Source of the DNA: Candidatus Cloacimonadota bacterium
Lineage (GTDB): Bacteria > Cloacimonadota > Cloacimonadia > Cloacimonadales > Cloacimonadaceae
Direction: 5' to 3'
Length of the DNA stretch: 41,547 nucleotides
NCBI GenBank assembly: GCA_020532085.1
Contig: JAJBAV010000025.1
Coordinates: 1 to 41,547, forward strand
The notes under the pieces are model-generated. The model had not been told where the DNA came from and searched no databases. It worked only from the letters and a program-made list of their open reading frames with translations. Made by a program: the position numbers and the translations under genes. Position 1 is the first letter of the stretch, and each line of letters opens with the position of its first letter. Below are positions 33,177 through 41,547 of this stretch, one piece after another.

Positions 33177-35021
33177 CTATTCGCCCGGAGCGGTTGGCTG
33201 CCGTTTGCGCAGCCAGACCAACAGTGCCACCGTGTCTGAGTAGTTGACTCCAGGAATGCGGGTGGCCTGGCCCAGGCTGCGGGGCTTCACCCGCTGCAGC
33301 TTTTCGCGGGCCTCCCAGGCGATGGTTTCAATGGCATGGTAGTCGATGTCCTCGGCCAAAGCCAGGTCCTCCGAGTCCTGAAAACGCCGCATCTCCTCCT
33401 CCGCCCGCTTCAGATAGCCCTCGTATTTGATCTCCAGCTCGCAGCGGCGCAGGATCTCCGGCGTTACCTCCGGCGACGGCTGAAATCCGTATGCCGCCAG
33501 CTTTTGCCAGGACAGGTCCGGCCGCTTGAGCAGGGCGGCGAATTTCTGGGGCTCGCGCAGATCCGGATGGGTTGAGGATTTCTCCCCCCTCAAACGCTCC
33601 AACTCCCGCTCCTTGAGCTCCAGCGTCCTCTGAAAGCGCTGCCAGCGCCGGTTGGAAACCAGGCCCAGTTTGTAGCCCAGCGGCATCAGGCGCTCGTCGC
33701 AGTTGTCCTGGCGCAGCAGCAGCCGGTATTCCGCCCGGGAGGTGAACATCCGGTAGGGCTCGTTGGTGCCGCAGGTCACCAGGTCGTCGATCAGCACGCC
33801 GATGTAGGCTTCGCCTCGGCTGAGCGCGAGCGGCGGCTCGCCTTCCAAGGCCAGGCTGGCGTTGATGCCAGCCATGATGCCCTGCGCGGCGGCCTCCTCA
33901 TATCCCGAGGTGCCGTTGATCTGTCCGGCCAGCCAGAGTCCTTTCACGCGCCTGCTTTCCAGGCTGGGGATGAGTTCGGAGGGGTCGATATAGTCGTATT
34001 CGATGGCATAGGCGTAGCGCATGATCCGGGCCTGTTCCAGTCCCGGGATGCTGTGCACGATCCGCTCCTGCACCTCCGGCGGCAGCGAGGTGGAAATGCC
34101 GTTCACATATCCCTCAAAGGTGTGCAGGCCCTCGGGTTCTATGAAGATCTGGTGGCTTTCGCGCTGGGGAAATTTGACGATCTTGTCCTCGATGGAGGGG
34201 CAGTAGCGGGGCCCGATGCCCTGGATGATCCCTCCGTAAAGCGAGGATCGCTGCAGGTTTTCCTGGATGATCCGCTGCGTCTCGGAGGTGGTGCGGGTCA
34301 GGTAGCAGCTCACCTGATTGGCCAGGGCCACGTCGCGATACCAGGAAAAGCCCTCAGGTTCGGGATCCCCGGGTTGTTCCTCCAGGCTGGCATAGTCCAG
34401 GCTGCGCATGTCCACCCGGGGTGGTGTGCCGGTCTTGAAACGCGCCAGTTTGAAACCCAGCTCGTGCAAAGATTCGGAAAGCGCTTGGGCAGAAGGTTCG
34501 CCGCTGCGTCCGCCGGGCACGGCCACTTTGCCCACGTGGATGAGTCCGCGCAAAAAGGTGCCGGTGGCCAGGATGATCTGCGGAGCGTGATATTCGGTGC
34601 CGATGAGGGTCCTGATCCCCCGCGCCTGGCCATTCTCCACCAGGATCTCCGCCACGTCCGCCTCCACCAGCAGCAGGCCGTCCTGCGCCTCCGCGTGCTG
34701 GCGCATCAGCTGGGAATAGAGCTGGCGGTCGTTCTGGCAGCGCGGCGCCCAAACCGCGGGCCCTTTGCTGCGGTTGAGCATGCGGAAATGGATACCGGAA
34801 AGGTCGGCGACATATCCCATTTCGCCGCCCAAAGCGTCTATCTCCCTGGCCAGATGGCCTTTGGCGGGGCCGCCGAGGGAGGGGTTGCAGCTCATGCGGG
34901 CCAGGGATTCCAGTTTGAGCACGAAGAGAGCTGTGTTCGCGCCGCGCCGCGCGGCGGCCAGGGCTGCCTCGACCCCGGCGTGGCCTCCGCCGACCACGAT
35001 CACATCGAAGCGGGAGGGCAT
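33177..35021 (-). CDS. mnmG: tRNA uridine 5-carboxymethylaminomethyl modification enzyme MnmG
   Basis: 614 residues, close to the E. coli length of 629. The FAD-binding [31 protein letters not shown], the [11 protein letters not shown] segment and the C-terminal helical domain are present. With MnmE it installs the carboxymethylaminomethyl group on U34 of some tRNAs, supporting accurate decoding. MnmE is not in the window. It is the last gene of the minus-strand operon after engB, with a four-base gap. The ribosome binding site is poor, so translation may rely on coupling. Confidence 0.97.
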   Translation of the reverse strand: MPSRFDVIVVGGGHAGVEAALAAARRGANTALFVLKLESLARMSCNPSLGGPAKGHLAREIDALGGEMGYVADLSGIHFRMLNRSKGPAVWAPRCQNDRQLYSQLMRQHAEAQDGLLLVEADVAEILVENGQARGIRTLIGTEYHAPQIILATGTFLRGLIHVGKVAVPGGRSGEPSAQALSESLHELGFKLARFKTGTPPRVDMRSLDYASLEEQPGDPEPEGFSWYRDVALANQVSCYLTRTTSETQRIIQENLQRSSLYGGIIQGIGPRYCPSIEDKIVKFPQRESHQIFIEPEGLHTFEGYVNGISTSLPPEVQERIVHSIPGLEQARIMRYAYAIEYDYIDPSELIPSLESRRVKGLWLAGQINGTSGYEEAAAQGIMAGINASLALEGEPPLALSRGEAYIGVLIDDLVTCGTNEPYRMFTSRAEYRLLLRQDNCDERLMPLGYKLGLVSNRRWQRFQRTLELKERELERLRGEKSSTHPDLREPQKFAALLKRPDLSWQKLAAYGFQPSPEVTPEILRRCELEIKYEGYLKRAEEEMRRFQDSEDLALAEDIDYHAIETIAWEAREKLQRVKPRSLGQATRIPGVNYSDTVALLVWLRKRQPTAPGE

Positions 35022-35025
35022 GGGC

Positions 35026-35637
35026 TTAGCTCAGGTGCTGGCTGAACCAGGCGTAGAGAGGCTCCAGCCCGGTGTTCTTCAGGGCCGAGACCGGGATCAG
35101 CGGAATATCTTTCAGGCCAAGCTCTTTAGACAATTGTTGCAGGGTTTTGGCCACTTTGGTCTTGGGCAGTTTGTCCGCCTTGGTGGCCACCACGCAGTGG
35201 TCGATCTTGCGCAGGCGCAGCAGTTCCAGCATCTGCATGTCCTTGGGGTCGGCCGCGTGGCGGATGTCCACCAGCACGATGATCCCGCGCAGTTGCTGGC
35301 GCTCGTCGAGATAGTGGCTGATCATCTTGCGCCATTTCTCTTGCTCCGCCTGGCTTACTTCCGCGAAGCCGTAGCCGGGCAGGTCGGTGAGCTGCAGGCG
35401 CCCTTCGCTGGCGGCGGCATCGTCTTTCCAGCGGATGAGGAAAAAGTTCAGCAGCCGCGTTTTGCCGGGATGGTTGCTGGTTTTGGCCAGCTTGCGCCGC
35501 TCCGTGAGCAGGTTGATCAGGGTGGATTTGCCCACGTTGCTGCGTCCCGCGATGGCAAATTCCGGATAGGCGCTGGCGGGATAATCCTTGGGCTCCACCG
35601 CGCTCTTGACGAAGAAGGATTCCACAAATCTAAGCAT
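35026..35637 (-). CDS. engB: Ribosome biogenesis GTP-binding protein EngB/YsxC
   Basis: 203 residues. G1 is GRSNVGKST (31-39), G3 is in [10 protein letters not shown] and G4 is TKADKL. The [12 protein letters not shown] signature and length fit YihA/YsxC. It assists late assembly of the large ribosomal subunit. The start ATG 35637 overlaps the end of queD by eight bases. An essential protein in many bacteria. Confidence 0.95.
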   Translation of the reverse strand: MLRFVESFFVKSAVEPKDYPASAYPEFAIAGRSNVGKSTLINLLTERRKLAKTSNHPGKTRLLNFFLIRWKDDAAASEGRLQLTDLPGYGFAEVSQAEQEKWRKMISHYLDERQQLRGIIVLVDIRHAADPKDMQMLELLRLRKIDHCVVATKADKLPKTKVAKTLQQLSKELGLKDIPLIPVSALKNTGLEPLYAWFSQHLS

Positions 35638-36001
35638 GGGAGTAGGTCACGCTTGAACGTTCGGATTCACAAACCTCCACCTCAGCCACCCGAACCGGCT
35701 CTGCGGCCAGGGACTCCATCATCCTCTCATAGATGAAACGGGCAAGGTTTTCCGAGGTGGGGTTTTGCTCGGTGAAGGCTGTCAGTTCATTCAGATAGGC
35801 ATGGTCCAGTTCGTCGGTGATCTCCCCCAGCAGGGCTTTGATGCGGCCAATATCCATGGCCATGCCGATCTTGTCGAGCTGGTCTGCTTCCAAGGCCACC
35901 CGCACGGTCCAGTTGTGTCCGTGCAGATTGCTGCACGCGCCTTCGTAGCCACAGAGGCGGTGGGCGGCGCTGAAGGAATCGGTTACGCTAAGTTTATACA
36001 T
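35630..36001 (-). CDS. queD: 6-carboxytetrahydropterin synthase QueD
   Basis: 123 residues. Zinc ligands H14, H27 and H29 and the catalytic C23 (C-S-N-L-H-G-H) are visible, followed by the LDHAYLNE and PTSENLA segments of the family. QueD makes 6-carboxytetrahydropterin from dihydroneopterin triphosphate on the way to preQ0 and queuosine. No other queuosine gene is near. It lies nine bases after corA and overlaps engB. The final Glu (V-C-E-S) is present. Eukaryotic-type PTPS is a less likely alternative because the motif has the CxxxHGH spacing of QueD. Confidence 0.9.
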   Translation of the reverse strand: MYKLSVTDSFSAAHRLCGYEGACSNLHGHNWTVRVALEADQLDKIGMAMDIGRIKALLGEITDELDHAYLNELTAFTEQNPTSENLARFIYERMMESLAAEPVRVAEVEVCESERSSVTYSHA

Positions 36002-36010
36002 ATCAGTCTC

Positions 36011-36943
36011 TTAAAAGTATTTTTTGCGAATGAAGACAAAAACCAGCAGCAGCGAGGCCAGCACGGAGATCCCGATCACCACCGCGAAAGCGTGGGGATG
36101 CTGGGCCAGGGGCAGTTTCAGGTTCATGCCGTAGATGCTGGCGATAAGGGTGGGCACGGAGAGCACGATCGTCACGGAGGTGAGGAACTTCATCACCACG
36201 TTCAGGTTGTTGGAGATGATCGAGGCGAAGGCGTCCATCATCCCGCTCAGGATGCTGCTGTGGATGTTCGCCATTTCGATGGCCTGCGTATTGTCGATGA
36301 TCACGTCCTCCACCAGGTCCTCGGATTCGGGGTCCTGATTCAGCCAGCGCGAACGCTGCAGCCGCTCCAGGATGATCTCGTTGGACCTCAGCGAAGTGGA
36401 AAAATAGACCAGGCTCTTTTCCAGCCGCAGCAGCCGGAACAGCTCCTGGTTGCGCAGGCTCTGGCTGAGTTCGTTCTCGATCTTGTTCGTGCGGCGGTTG
36501 ATCTCTTTGAGAAAGCGCAGAAAGTACAGCGAAGTGCGCAGCGCGATCTGCAGCAGGAAGCTCTGCTGGGTGATCCGGAAGGGCTTGTGTTTGCAGTCCA
36601 AAAAGACGTTGAGCACTTCGTTGTCGAAAAAGGACACCGTGATCAGCTTGTCCTGCACCGCGATCACTCCCAAAGGCGCCGTGGTGAAGGACAAACTGGC
36701 CGAGCGGTGCTTGTAATAGAGCGGCACGCGCATGATCACCAGCACGGCGTTTTCCTCATATTCCATGCGGCTGTTCTCGTCCGCGTCCTGGAGGTCTGTG
36801 ATGAAATCTTCCGGCAGCCCGAACTCGTCGATCAGGGCCTTGATCTCATCCGCCGTGGGGCTTTCCAGATGTATCCAAAAAGCCTCGCTGTGCGCCAAAG
36901 CCGGCTCAAAACGCTGCTCTCTGACCTTGAAATACTGGATCAT
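36011..36943 (-). CDS. corA: CorA-type divalent cation transporter
   Basis: 310 residues from ATG 36943, chosen because AAAAGGAGG precedes it perfectly; an ATG 39 bases earlier gives 323 residues but lacks a site. The long cytoplasmic N-terminal domain ends in coiled helices, then two C-terminal membrane spans flank the YGMN motif typical of the family, and the chain ends in a basic IRKKYF tail. It transports magnesium or cobalt. First gene of the corA-queD-engB-mnmG unit. Substrate choice between magnesium and other cations cannot be decided. Confidence 0.92.
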   Translation of the reverse strand: MIQYFKVREQRFEPALAHSEAFWIHLESPTADEIKALIDEFGLPEDFITDLQDADENSRMEYEENAVLVIMRVPLYYKHRSASLSFTTAPLGVIAVQDKLITVSFFDNEVLNVFLDCKHKPFRITQQSFLLQIALRTSLYFLRFLKEINRRTNKIENELSQSLRNQELFRLLRLEKSLVYFSTSLRSNEIILERLQRSRWLNQDPESEDLVEDVIIDNTQAIEMANIHSSILSGMMDAFASIISNNLNVVMKFLTSVTIVLSVPTLIASIYGMNLKLPLAQHPHAFAVVIGISVLASLLLVFVFIRKKYF

Positions 36944-37629
36944 GGCAACCTCCTTTTGCTTGAATTTTAACTGAAACCACAATTTTCAAACGCGGGTTTA
37001 TGGCAACAGAAATCTGATCCGCCTGGCACCATACGCAGCTCACCCAAAAACGCAATTACGTAATCAAGCCCTTGCGGAAACGGCCATCCCGTTCTGCCCC
37101 GTGGCGCGGCCTGCCAAAGCCGCGAATCCATGGCTGTGTGCAAGCCATGCCAAATCCGCTGGCTCATGATCATGCGCCACACCCAAGCCCTGGCTGGCAG
37201 GAAAGACGGATTCCTGTCCCTCGTCTTGGTCCGGATCCTCTTTCCCTGTTTCCGTGCTTATCAGTTGCCTTCTTCAGGCTTGGATCCTGCTTCTCAGTAC
37301 GCGTTGTCCGGCGAAAACTTTCCCTTGTGCCGCTGTTCTTACGGTTGTGATATTTTAGGCAAACAATTATAATACTTGACAAGAAAACTGGATGCAACCA
37401 GCATCGTATCCGTAACAACTGCTTGCTGCGCAGCACACAGCAACAATTTGTCAAACGCTTGTTCATGTCTTGGGAGCGTGTGCATGAAAGTCATTTCGCG
37501 GCACCCGGTGGATTTATTTCCACAACCGGACGGTGTGATTTGCAATTCTAAGCCCGGGAGGTCGGGGAGCGTATTGAACGGCCAATTATCCCAGACCTGT
37601 CAAATCCAAACCATCTAAGGGGAGACATC
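36944..37629. other. Divergent intergenic region with candidate promoter
   Basis: About 690 bases between corA and the large secreted protein gene. It holds a plus-strand TTGACA at 37376-37381 with no clear -10 and a CATGGC/GCCATG hairpin at about 37129-37149. Open frames of up to 98 codons exist but have no family signal. The GGGGAG at 37619-37624 is the ribosome binding site of the next gene. Confidence 0.5.
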
Positions 37630-40600
37630 ATGAAAAACCTTGTCCTGGTTGCAGTTATCCTATTGCTCGCGGCTTCCTTGGGAGCCCTTACTTGGTGGAC
37701 CGGAGCGGTTTCCACCGACTGGCACAACGCCTCCAACTGGACCGCCGGGGTACCCACGAACACCAAGCACGCCATGATCCCGGTCGTGACCAATGGCCGC
37801 TATCCCGACACCACCCCCAACATCGCTGTCTGCCAGCGGCTTTCGCTGCAGGCGGGGGCCAGTGTGACCGTTGGAACAGGAGGTCTCTGGGTTGCCGAAT
37901 ACGCCCTGATCTGGGGCCAGGTGAACCTGAGCGCCGCCTCCGATTTTAAAACAGGCCAATCCATGTCTTGGCTGGAAGGGGCGACGGTCAACGTAACCGA
38001 TGTAAACGCGCAGATCTTCTGCGGCGGCGGAATGGAATTCGCGACCGGCTCCAACGTCCAGTTCGCCATGGGCTACATTGAGTTCAGCAACACGTCAGGC
38101 ACCGACAATTATCTTAAAAACAACAGCGCCAATACCATCCTGCCCAATGTCCGTTCCCGCAATTCCTCCGGCGGGATTTTCTACATCCACGGAGACACCA
38201 CCGAGGACATCGTGATCGACGGCAATTTTTGGAACTACCAAGACTGCAGGTTGGAATGCGAGCCCGAAGTTAGCCTGATCGTGAAAGGCAACTTCAAGGA
38301 TTACAACACCGTCGCCGGCAAAGGAGTCTGGCTTACCCACGGCACTTTAGTGATGGATGGGACGATACAATCGATCGAACTGACAAGCCAGAGCATGCTC
38401 AACAACCTCACCTGCAGCGCCACCGACACCGTTAATCTGACCACAGACCTCTTCCTGCGGGGCACCCTCACCATTGCCAGTGGCGTGTTCGACCCCGGCG
38501 GCTGGGGCATCAGGATCCGCGGCGACTGGGTCAACCTGGTGGGACCGGCAGCTTTCGATGAAACGGGCACCACCGTCACCTTCGAGGCGGACTGGGACCA
38601 GTATTGCAATTACGATGAGGATTTCGACGCCCTGGTGGTGAACAAGGTGGCCGGATACTTCATCGTGGACAGCAGCATCGCCGACGTCAATTGCTTTTCC
38701 TACGAATGGATCGATGGCGGGATCAAGGTTTTGGCCGGCTCCTTCTCGGCCCTGTCCCTGGTGAACAACTACATCGCCGGAGAATGGTTCCTCCAGACCG
38801 GCGGCACCATAGAACTCAGCAATTACGGCACCGGTTTCATCGACCTGGGCGGCTCGCTGAACATCAGCGGCGGGATCTTCAACATCTACGGCGGCATTGA
38901 CAATTCCTGGTGGCCCTATCCAGCGGACGCGTCCATCACCATGAGCGGTGGCACCCTCGACTTCAAAACCCAGGGTGTGCTGATTACCAACGCAACCTAC
39001 TCCCTTACCGCGAACATCACCGGCGGCACCATCCGCGTGGCCGGAGGCTTCACCGTGAACCGCGCCGGCTTCCTTCCCGGCGGCGGTACGATCGTGCTGG
39101 CGGGCAGCGCGGATTGCCAGGTCAGCCACGTGGCCGGCTCCAGCTTCTTCTCGCTGGACATCAACAAATATCTGGAAACCGAGACGGGAAACCTGCCCCG
39201 CTTCGAAACAAACCGGGAGGGCAAGGTCCGCGAACTCACCCGTTCGCAGATAGTAACGGCAGCATCGAACCTGGATATCAACGGCAGTTTCTTTCAGCGC
39301 GCGGGTTACTTCATTGCCCCGGCCCAAATGAACGTGCGTGGCAGCTGGTACAAGTACACCGGTCACGATTCCTTCACCGAGGGCACGGGCAAAGTGGTAT
39401 TCGACGGCGCCACCAACAGCACCGTTTACGGCGAGGAGGACTTCAACGACCTCGAACTGGCCAAAACTTCCCTGGCTTGGGAATTCCGGGTGCCTCTCAA
39501 CAGCGCAGCGGACTGCGATTCCTACGATTGGACCCAGGGCACCCTGGAGGTTTCCGGCGGCTTTTTCTACGCCCATGAAATGGTGGACGACGTGATCCAG
39601 GGCGAGGTCAACCTCTCAGCAGGCAGCATCATCTTCGTTCAGGACACCGCCACCACCCTGGGCCTGAGGGGGCAGCTGAACATCAGCGGCGGTGAACTGC
39701 ACATCTGGGGCGGCGCGACCGATCTGGTGACCGCCATGCCCAGCGGCGGTGATGCCGGCCTTACCATGTCCAACGGGCTGCTCTACCGCCATGGCTGGGG
39801 CATCGGCATCTACAACAACGCCTACGCCTTCAACGCGAACATCAGCGGCGGCGTCATCCGCACCGACGGCAATTTCTACTGCGACCGCGCTGATTTCAAC
39901 CCCTCCGGCGGAGAACTCGAGCTGGCCGGCACAGCAAATTCCTATCTTACGGTAACCGGGCCCGGCCTGCAGCAACTGAGGATCAACAAAGGAAGCGACG
40001 CCTCCGTTATGCTGATGTCGGATCTGGACCTCAACGGGCTGCTGACCGTGGATTCCGGCAGTTTCGTTCTCAACTCCAACCACATCCACACCACTGGGAG
40101 CATTATCGTGCACGGCACCATGATAGTGAATGGGAATTCTTGGCTGTACCTGAACAACCTGTGCTACCTGAACGTGGAATCCGGCGGACGGTTGGAGGCC
40201 ATTAGCTATCCTGGCAGTCTGGTCGCGATCAACACCGATGCCGGCTATTTTTACTTCAACGTCCGCAGCGGAGCCACCATCGCCGCCAGTTATTGCCTCT
40301 TTGCCCAGATGTCCCAATACGGCGTATATGTGCATCCAGGGGCCAGCATCGATCCCGACCACTCCTTCGATCACTGCCGTTTCTCTTGGGGCGTTGAGGG
40401 CGGGGCTTTGCTTACGATCGACAATTCCGACCATGTGGGCATCGTCAGCCCGCAGTTTCTCACCGACGCTGGCGTCGGTGCCTCCAACGTGCGCAAAACA
40501 ATTGACGCGGGGATCGTGAACATTGTCAACTCCACCGGATACTTCAGCGGGGAGGAATATGATGACGATTTTTACGGCCGCGTACTATGGAACGCCGGCA

Positions 40601-41238
40601 ACGATCTTCCAGATTTGCAGATTGTTACTGCCGAATGGGTCCCCGCCACTCCGGACCCCTGGCTGGGCGACTCCCGCGACCTGAAGGTGACCCTTGTGAA
40701 CAACAGCCTCAATGCGCTTGAAGGTATCTTTTACCTCGATCTCTACTACGATCGCGACACCCCGCCCACCCTCACCCAGGTCGGAGATATGTACCTCAAC
40801 CTGAGCGAGATGCCGGCCGGACTGCCGGTGGAGATGATCTTCGCAGGCATAGCCAATTATAATGAAGACCTGGCCGGGGAATGGAACTCCTGGCTGCAGC
40901 TCGATTCAGATGGCTTCATCGCCGAATCCAATGAAAACAACAACGTTTACGGCCCCTTCCACATCACCTGGCAGGATCTGCCCGCTATCATCGATCTGGA
41001 CATCTCCTACGATCCGGATACCGGCCTGGCCACCCTGGATTGGGATTACCCCCTCAGCGTCACCAAGTTCAATGTCTATAGCGATACAGACCCCTTCGGC
41101 GATTTCAGCACCGCAGCCGGCTGGTCCACCACCCACAGTTATAGCTTCTCACCCGGCCCAAACCTCTTCTTTCGGGTGACCGCGGTACGCCTGCCACCTT
41201 CAAAATCCACACCGGAACTGCCCCGCACCCGCGACTGA
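37630..41238 (+). CDS. Large secreted beta-rich repeat protein with CARDB-like and FN3-like C-terminus
   Basis: 1202 residues, no enzyme motif. A signal peptide (MKNLVLVAVILLLAASLGA) is followed by TWWTGAVSTDWHNASNW, a W-x-G...W...NW motif seen at the start of secreted FCB-group proteins. The body is built from short glycine- and serine-rich strands with ISGG and SGGT turns, typical of beta-helix adhesins. Two long segments are related: around residues 341-510 and 615-780, each with a C-x-S-Y-[ED]-W segment, LNISGG, an NISGG..I-R segment and LAG near the end. Residues about 990-1110 resemble a CARDB domain (acidic, ending in ESNENNNVYGPF) and about 1115-1190 resemble FN3. A cell-surface or matrix role is inferred. 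GGGGAG lies upstream of ATG 37630. Confidence 0.83.
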   Translation: MKNLVLVAVILLLAASLGALTWWTGAVSTDWHNASNWTAGVPTNTKHAMIPVVTNGRYPDTTPNIAVCQRLSLQAGASVTVGTGGLWVAEYALIWGQVNLSAASDFKTGQSMSWLEGATVNVTDVNAQIFCGGGMEFATGSNVQFAMGYIEFSNTSGTDNYLKNNSANTILPNVRSRNSSGGIFYIHGDTTEDIVIDGNFWNYQDCRLECEPEVSLIVKGNFKDYNTVAGKGVWLTHGTLVMDGTIQSIELTSQSMLNNLTCSATDTVNLTTDLFLRGTLTIASGVFDPGGWGIRIRGDWVNLVGPAAFDETGTTVTFEADWDQYCNYDEDFDALVVNKVAGYFIVDSSIADVNCFSYEWIDGGIKVLAGSFSALSLVNNYIAGEWFLQTGGTIELSNYGTGFIDLGGSLNISGGIFNIYGGIDNSWWPYPADASITMSGGTLDFKTQGVLITNATYSLTANITGGTIRVAGGFTVNRAGFLPGGGTIVLAGSADCQVSHVAGSSFFSLDINKYLETETGNLPRFETNREGKVRELTRSQIVTAASNLDINGSFFQRAGYFIAPAQMNVRGSWYKYTGHDSFTEGTGKVVFDGATNSTVYGEEDFNDLELAKTSLAWEFRVPLNSAADCDSYDWTQGTLEVSGGFFYAHEMVDDVIQGEVNLSAGSIIFVQDTATTLGLRGQLNISGGELHIWGGATDLVTAMPSGGDAGLTMSNGLLYRHGWGIGIYNNAYAFNANISGGVIRTDGNFYCDRADFNPSGGELELAGTANSYLTVTGPGLQQLRINKGSDASVMLMSDLDLNGLLTVDSGSFVLNSNHIHTTGSIIVHGTMIVNGNSWLYLNNLCYLNVESGGRLEAISYPGSLVAINTDAGYFYFNVRSGATIAASYCLFAQMSQYGVYVHPGASIDPDHSFDHCRFSWGVEGGALLTIDNSDHVGIVSPQFLTDAGVGASNVRKTIDAGIVNIVNSTGYFSGEEYDDDFYGRVLWNAGNDLPDLQIVTAEWVPATPDPWLGDSRDLKVTLVNNSLNALEGIFYLDLYYDRDTPPTLTQVGDMYLNLSEMPAGLPVEMIFAGIANYNEDLAGEWNSWLQLDSDGFIAESNENNNVYGPFHITWQDLPAIIDLDISYDPDTGLATLDWDYPLSVTKFNVYSDTDPFGDFSTAAGWSTTHSYSFSPGPNLFFRVTAVRLPPSKSTPELPRTRD

Positions 41239-41263
41239 ACAAGCCAAAATCCTGTTCTTCACT

Positions 41264-41292
41264 GTCCCGCCTTCCCCCGGCGGGACTTTTTT
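41264..41292 (+). terminator. Rho-independent terminator after the large secreted protein
   Basis: GTCCCGCC (41264-41271) pairs with GGCGGGAC (41279-41286) over a seven-base loop and is followed by six T residues (41287-41292). It starts 25 bases after the stop codon. Confidence 0.9.
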
Positions 41293-41375
41293 GGCTCAGC
41301 TGTCGTGGTAAAACTTGATCGTTGCCTCTCCGCCATTCCATCCCAAAATTCCTTGACTTCACGTTTCGCTCCCAA

Positions 41376-41547
41376 TATCAATACGGTATCAATACGGAAT
41401 CATTACGGATGAAATCCGTATTGATTCCGTATTGATACCGTATTGATACCGTATTGATACCGTATTGATACCGTATTGATACCGTATTGATACCGTATTG
41501 ATACCGTATTGATACCGTATTGATACCGTATTGATACCGTATTGATA
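41376..41547. repeat. 11-bp tandem repeat array with an orientation switch
   Basis: Three units in one orientation (TATCAATACGG at 41376-41386 and 41387-41397, then the variant AATCATTACGG at 41398-41408), a seven-base spacer ATGAAAT (41409-41415), then twelve units in the opposite orientation: CCGTATTGATT at 41416-41426 followed by eleven perfect copies of CCGTATTGATA from 41427 to the end of the window. The array continues off the edge. Centre and flanks can form a hairpin (ACGGAT/ATCCGT across the spacer). No spacers are present, so it is not CRISPR. Confidence 0.95.

Noticed and set aside
37376-37618. 80-codon open frame upstream of the large secreted protein
   Set aside because: No ribosome binding site or domain; the region looks like a promoter and leader.
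41376-41547. CRISPR array
   Set aside because: Units are only 11 bp, contiguous, and without spacers.

Overview
The window reads as chromosome of a Gram-negative, moderately GC-rich bacterium. Evidence for an outer membrane is a lipoprotein with a clear lipobox, two predicted outer-membrane beta-barrel proteins and an HlyD-type periplasmic adaptor. Large secreted proteins built from PPC-like, CARDB-like and FN3-like domains, a GldA/F/G-type ABC system and a DUF5916-type barrel fit the FCB side of the tree. Candidatus Cloacimonadota is my best guess, by family flavour only; there is no rRNA here to test it. No tRNA, rRNA, CRISPR array, transposase or prophage was recognised.

Layout. 265-3321 encodes a secreted protein with seven PPC-like repeats. 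It converges, across a structured inverted-repeat element, on a small XRE regulator and membrane protein pair (minus strand, 3538-4165). A second, larger inverted-repeat element (4317-4559) lies downstream of a secreted 5'-nucleotidase-type metallophosphatase (4585-6090, minus). An Elp3-like radical SAM protein (6548-7492) with a strong terminator is followed by a FetA/FetB-like ABC pair (7811-9246). A coupled trio follows (9410-14210): lipoprotein, outer-membrane barrel protein and a VWA-type inner-membrane protein.

On the minus strand, 20514-14637 is a compact six-gene operon: HlyD-family adaptor, GldA-like ATPase, ABC-2 permease, GldG-like protein, DUF4340-like protein and a GNAT acetyltransferase. 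The genes touch or overlap, so they probably form one envelope-spanning machine plus an accessory enzyme. A lower-GC stretch (about 20.8-22.9 kb) carries a zinc-ribbon membrane protein of unknown function and is bounded by 12-bp inverted repeats. An MFS transporter follows.

24485-30877 is the fatty-acid and phospholipid cluster rpmF-plsX-fabH-fabD-fabG-acpP-fabF-rnc, with catalytic residues intact in the enzymes and a 14-bp hairpin between acpP and fabF. Next is a DUF5916-type outer-membrane protein (31056-33167) whose upstream region contains a C9 tract. A minus-strand operon corA-queD-engB-mnmG (36943-33177) converges on it. The window ends with a 1202-residue secreted beta-rich protein (37630-41238), its terminator, and an 11-bp tandem repeat array that changes orientation and runs off the end.

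The most unusual items are the 11-bp bidirectional repeat array, the two multi-hairpin inverted-repeat elements, the hybrid Gld-type ABC/HlyD operon, the coupled lipoprotein-barrel-VWA trio, the poly-C tract in a candidate promoter spacer, and a TTGACA hexamer that recurs ahead of many genes in the correct orientation.
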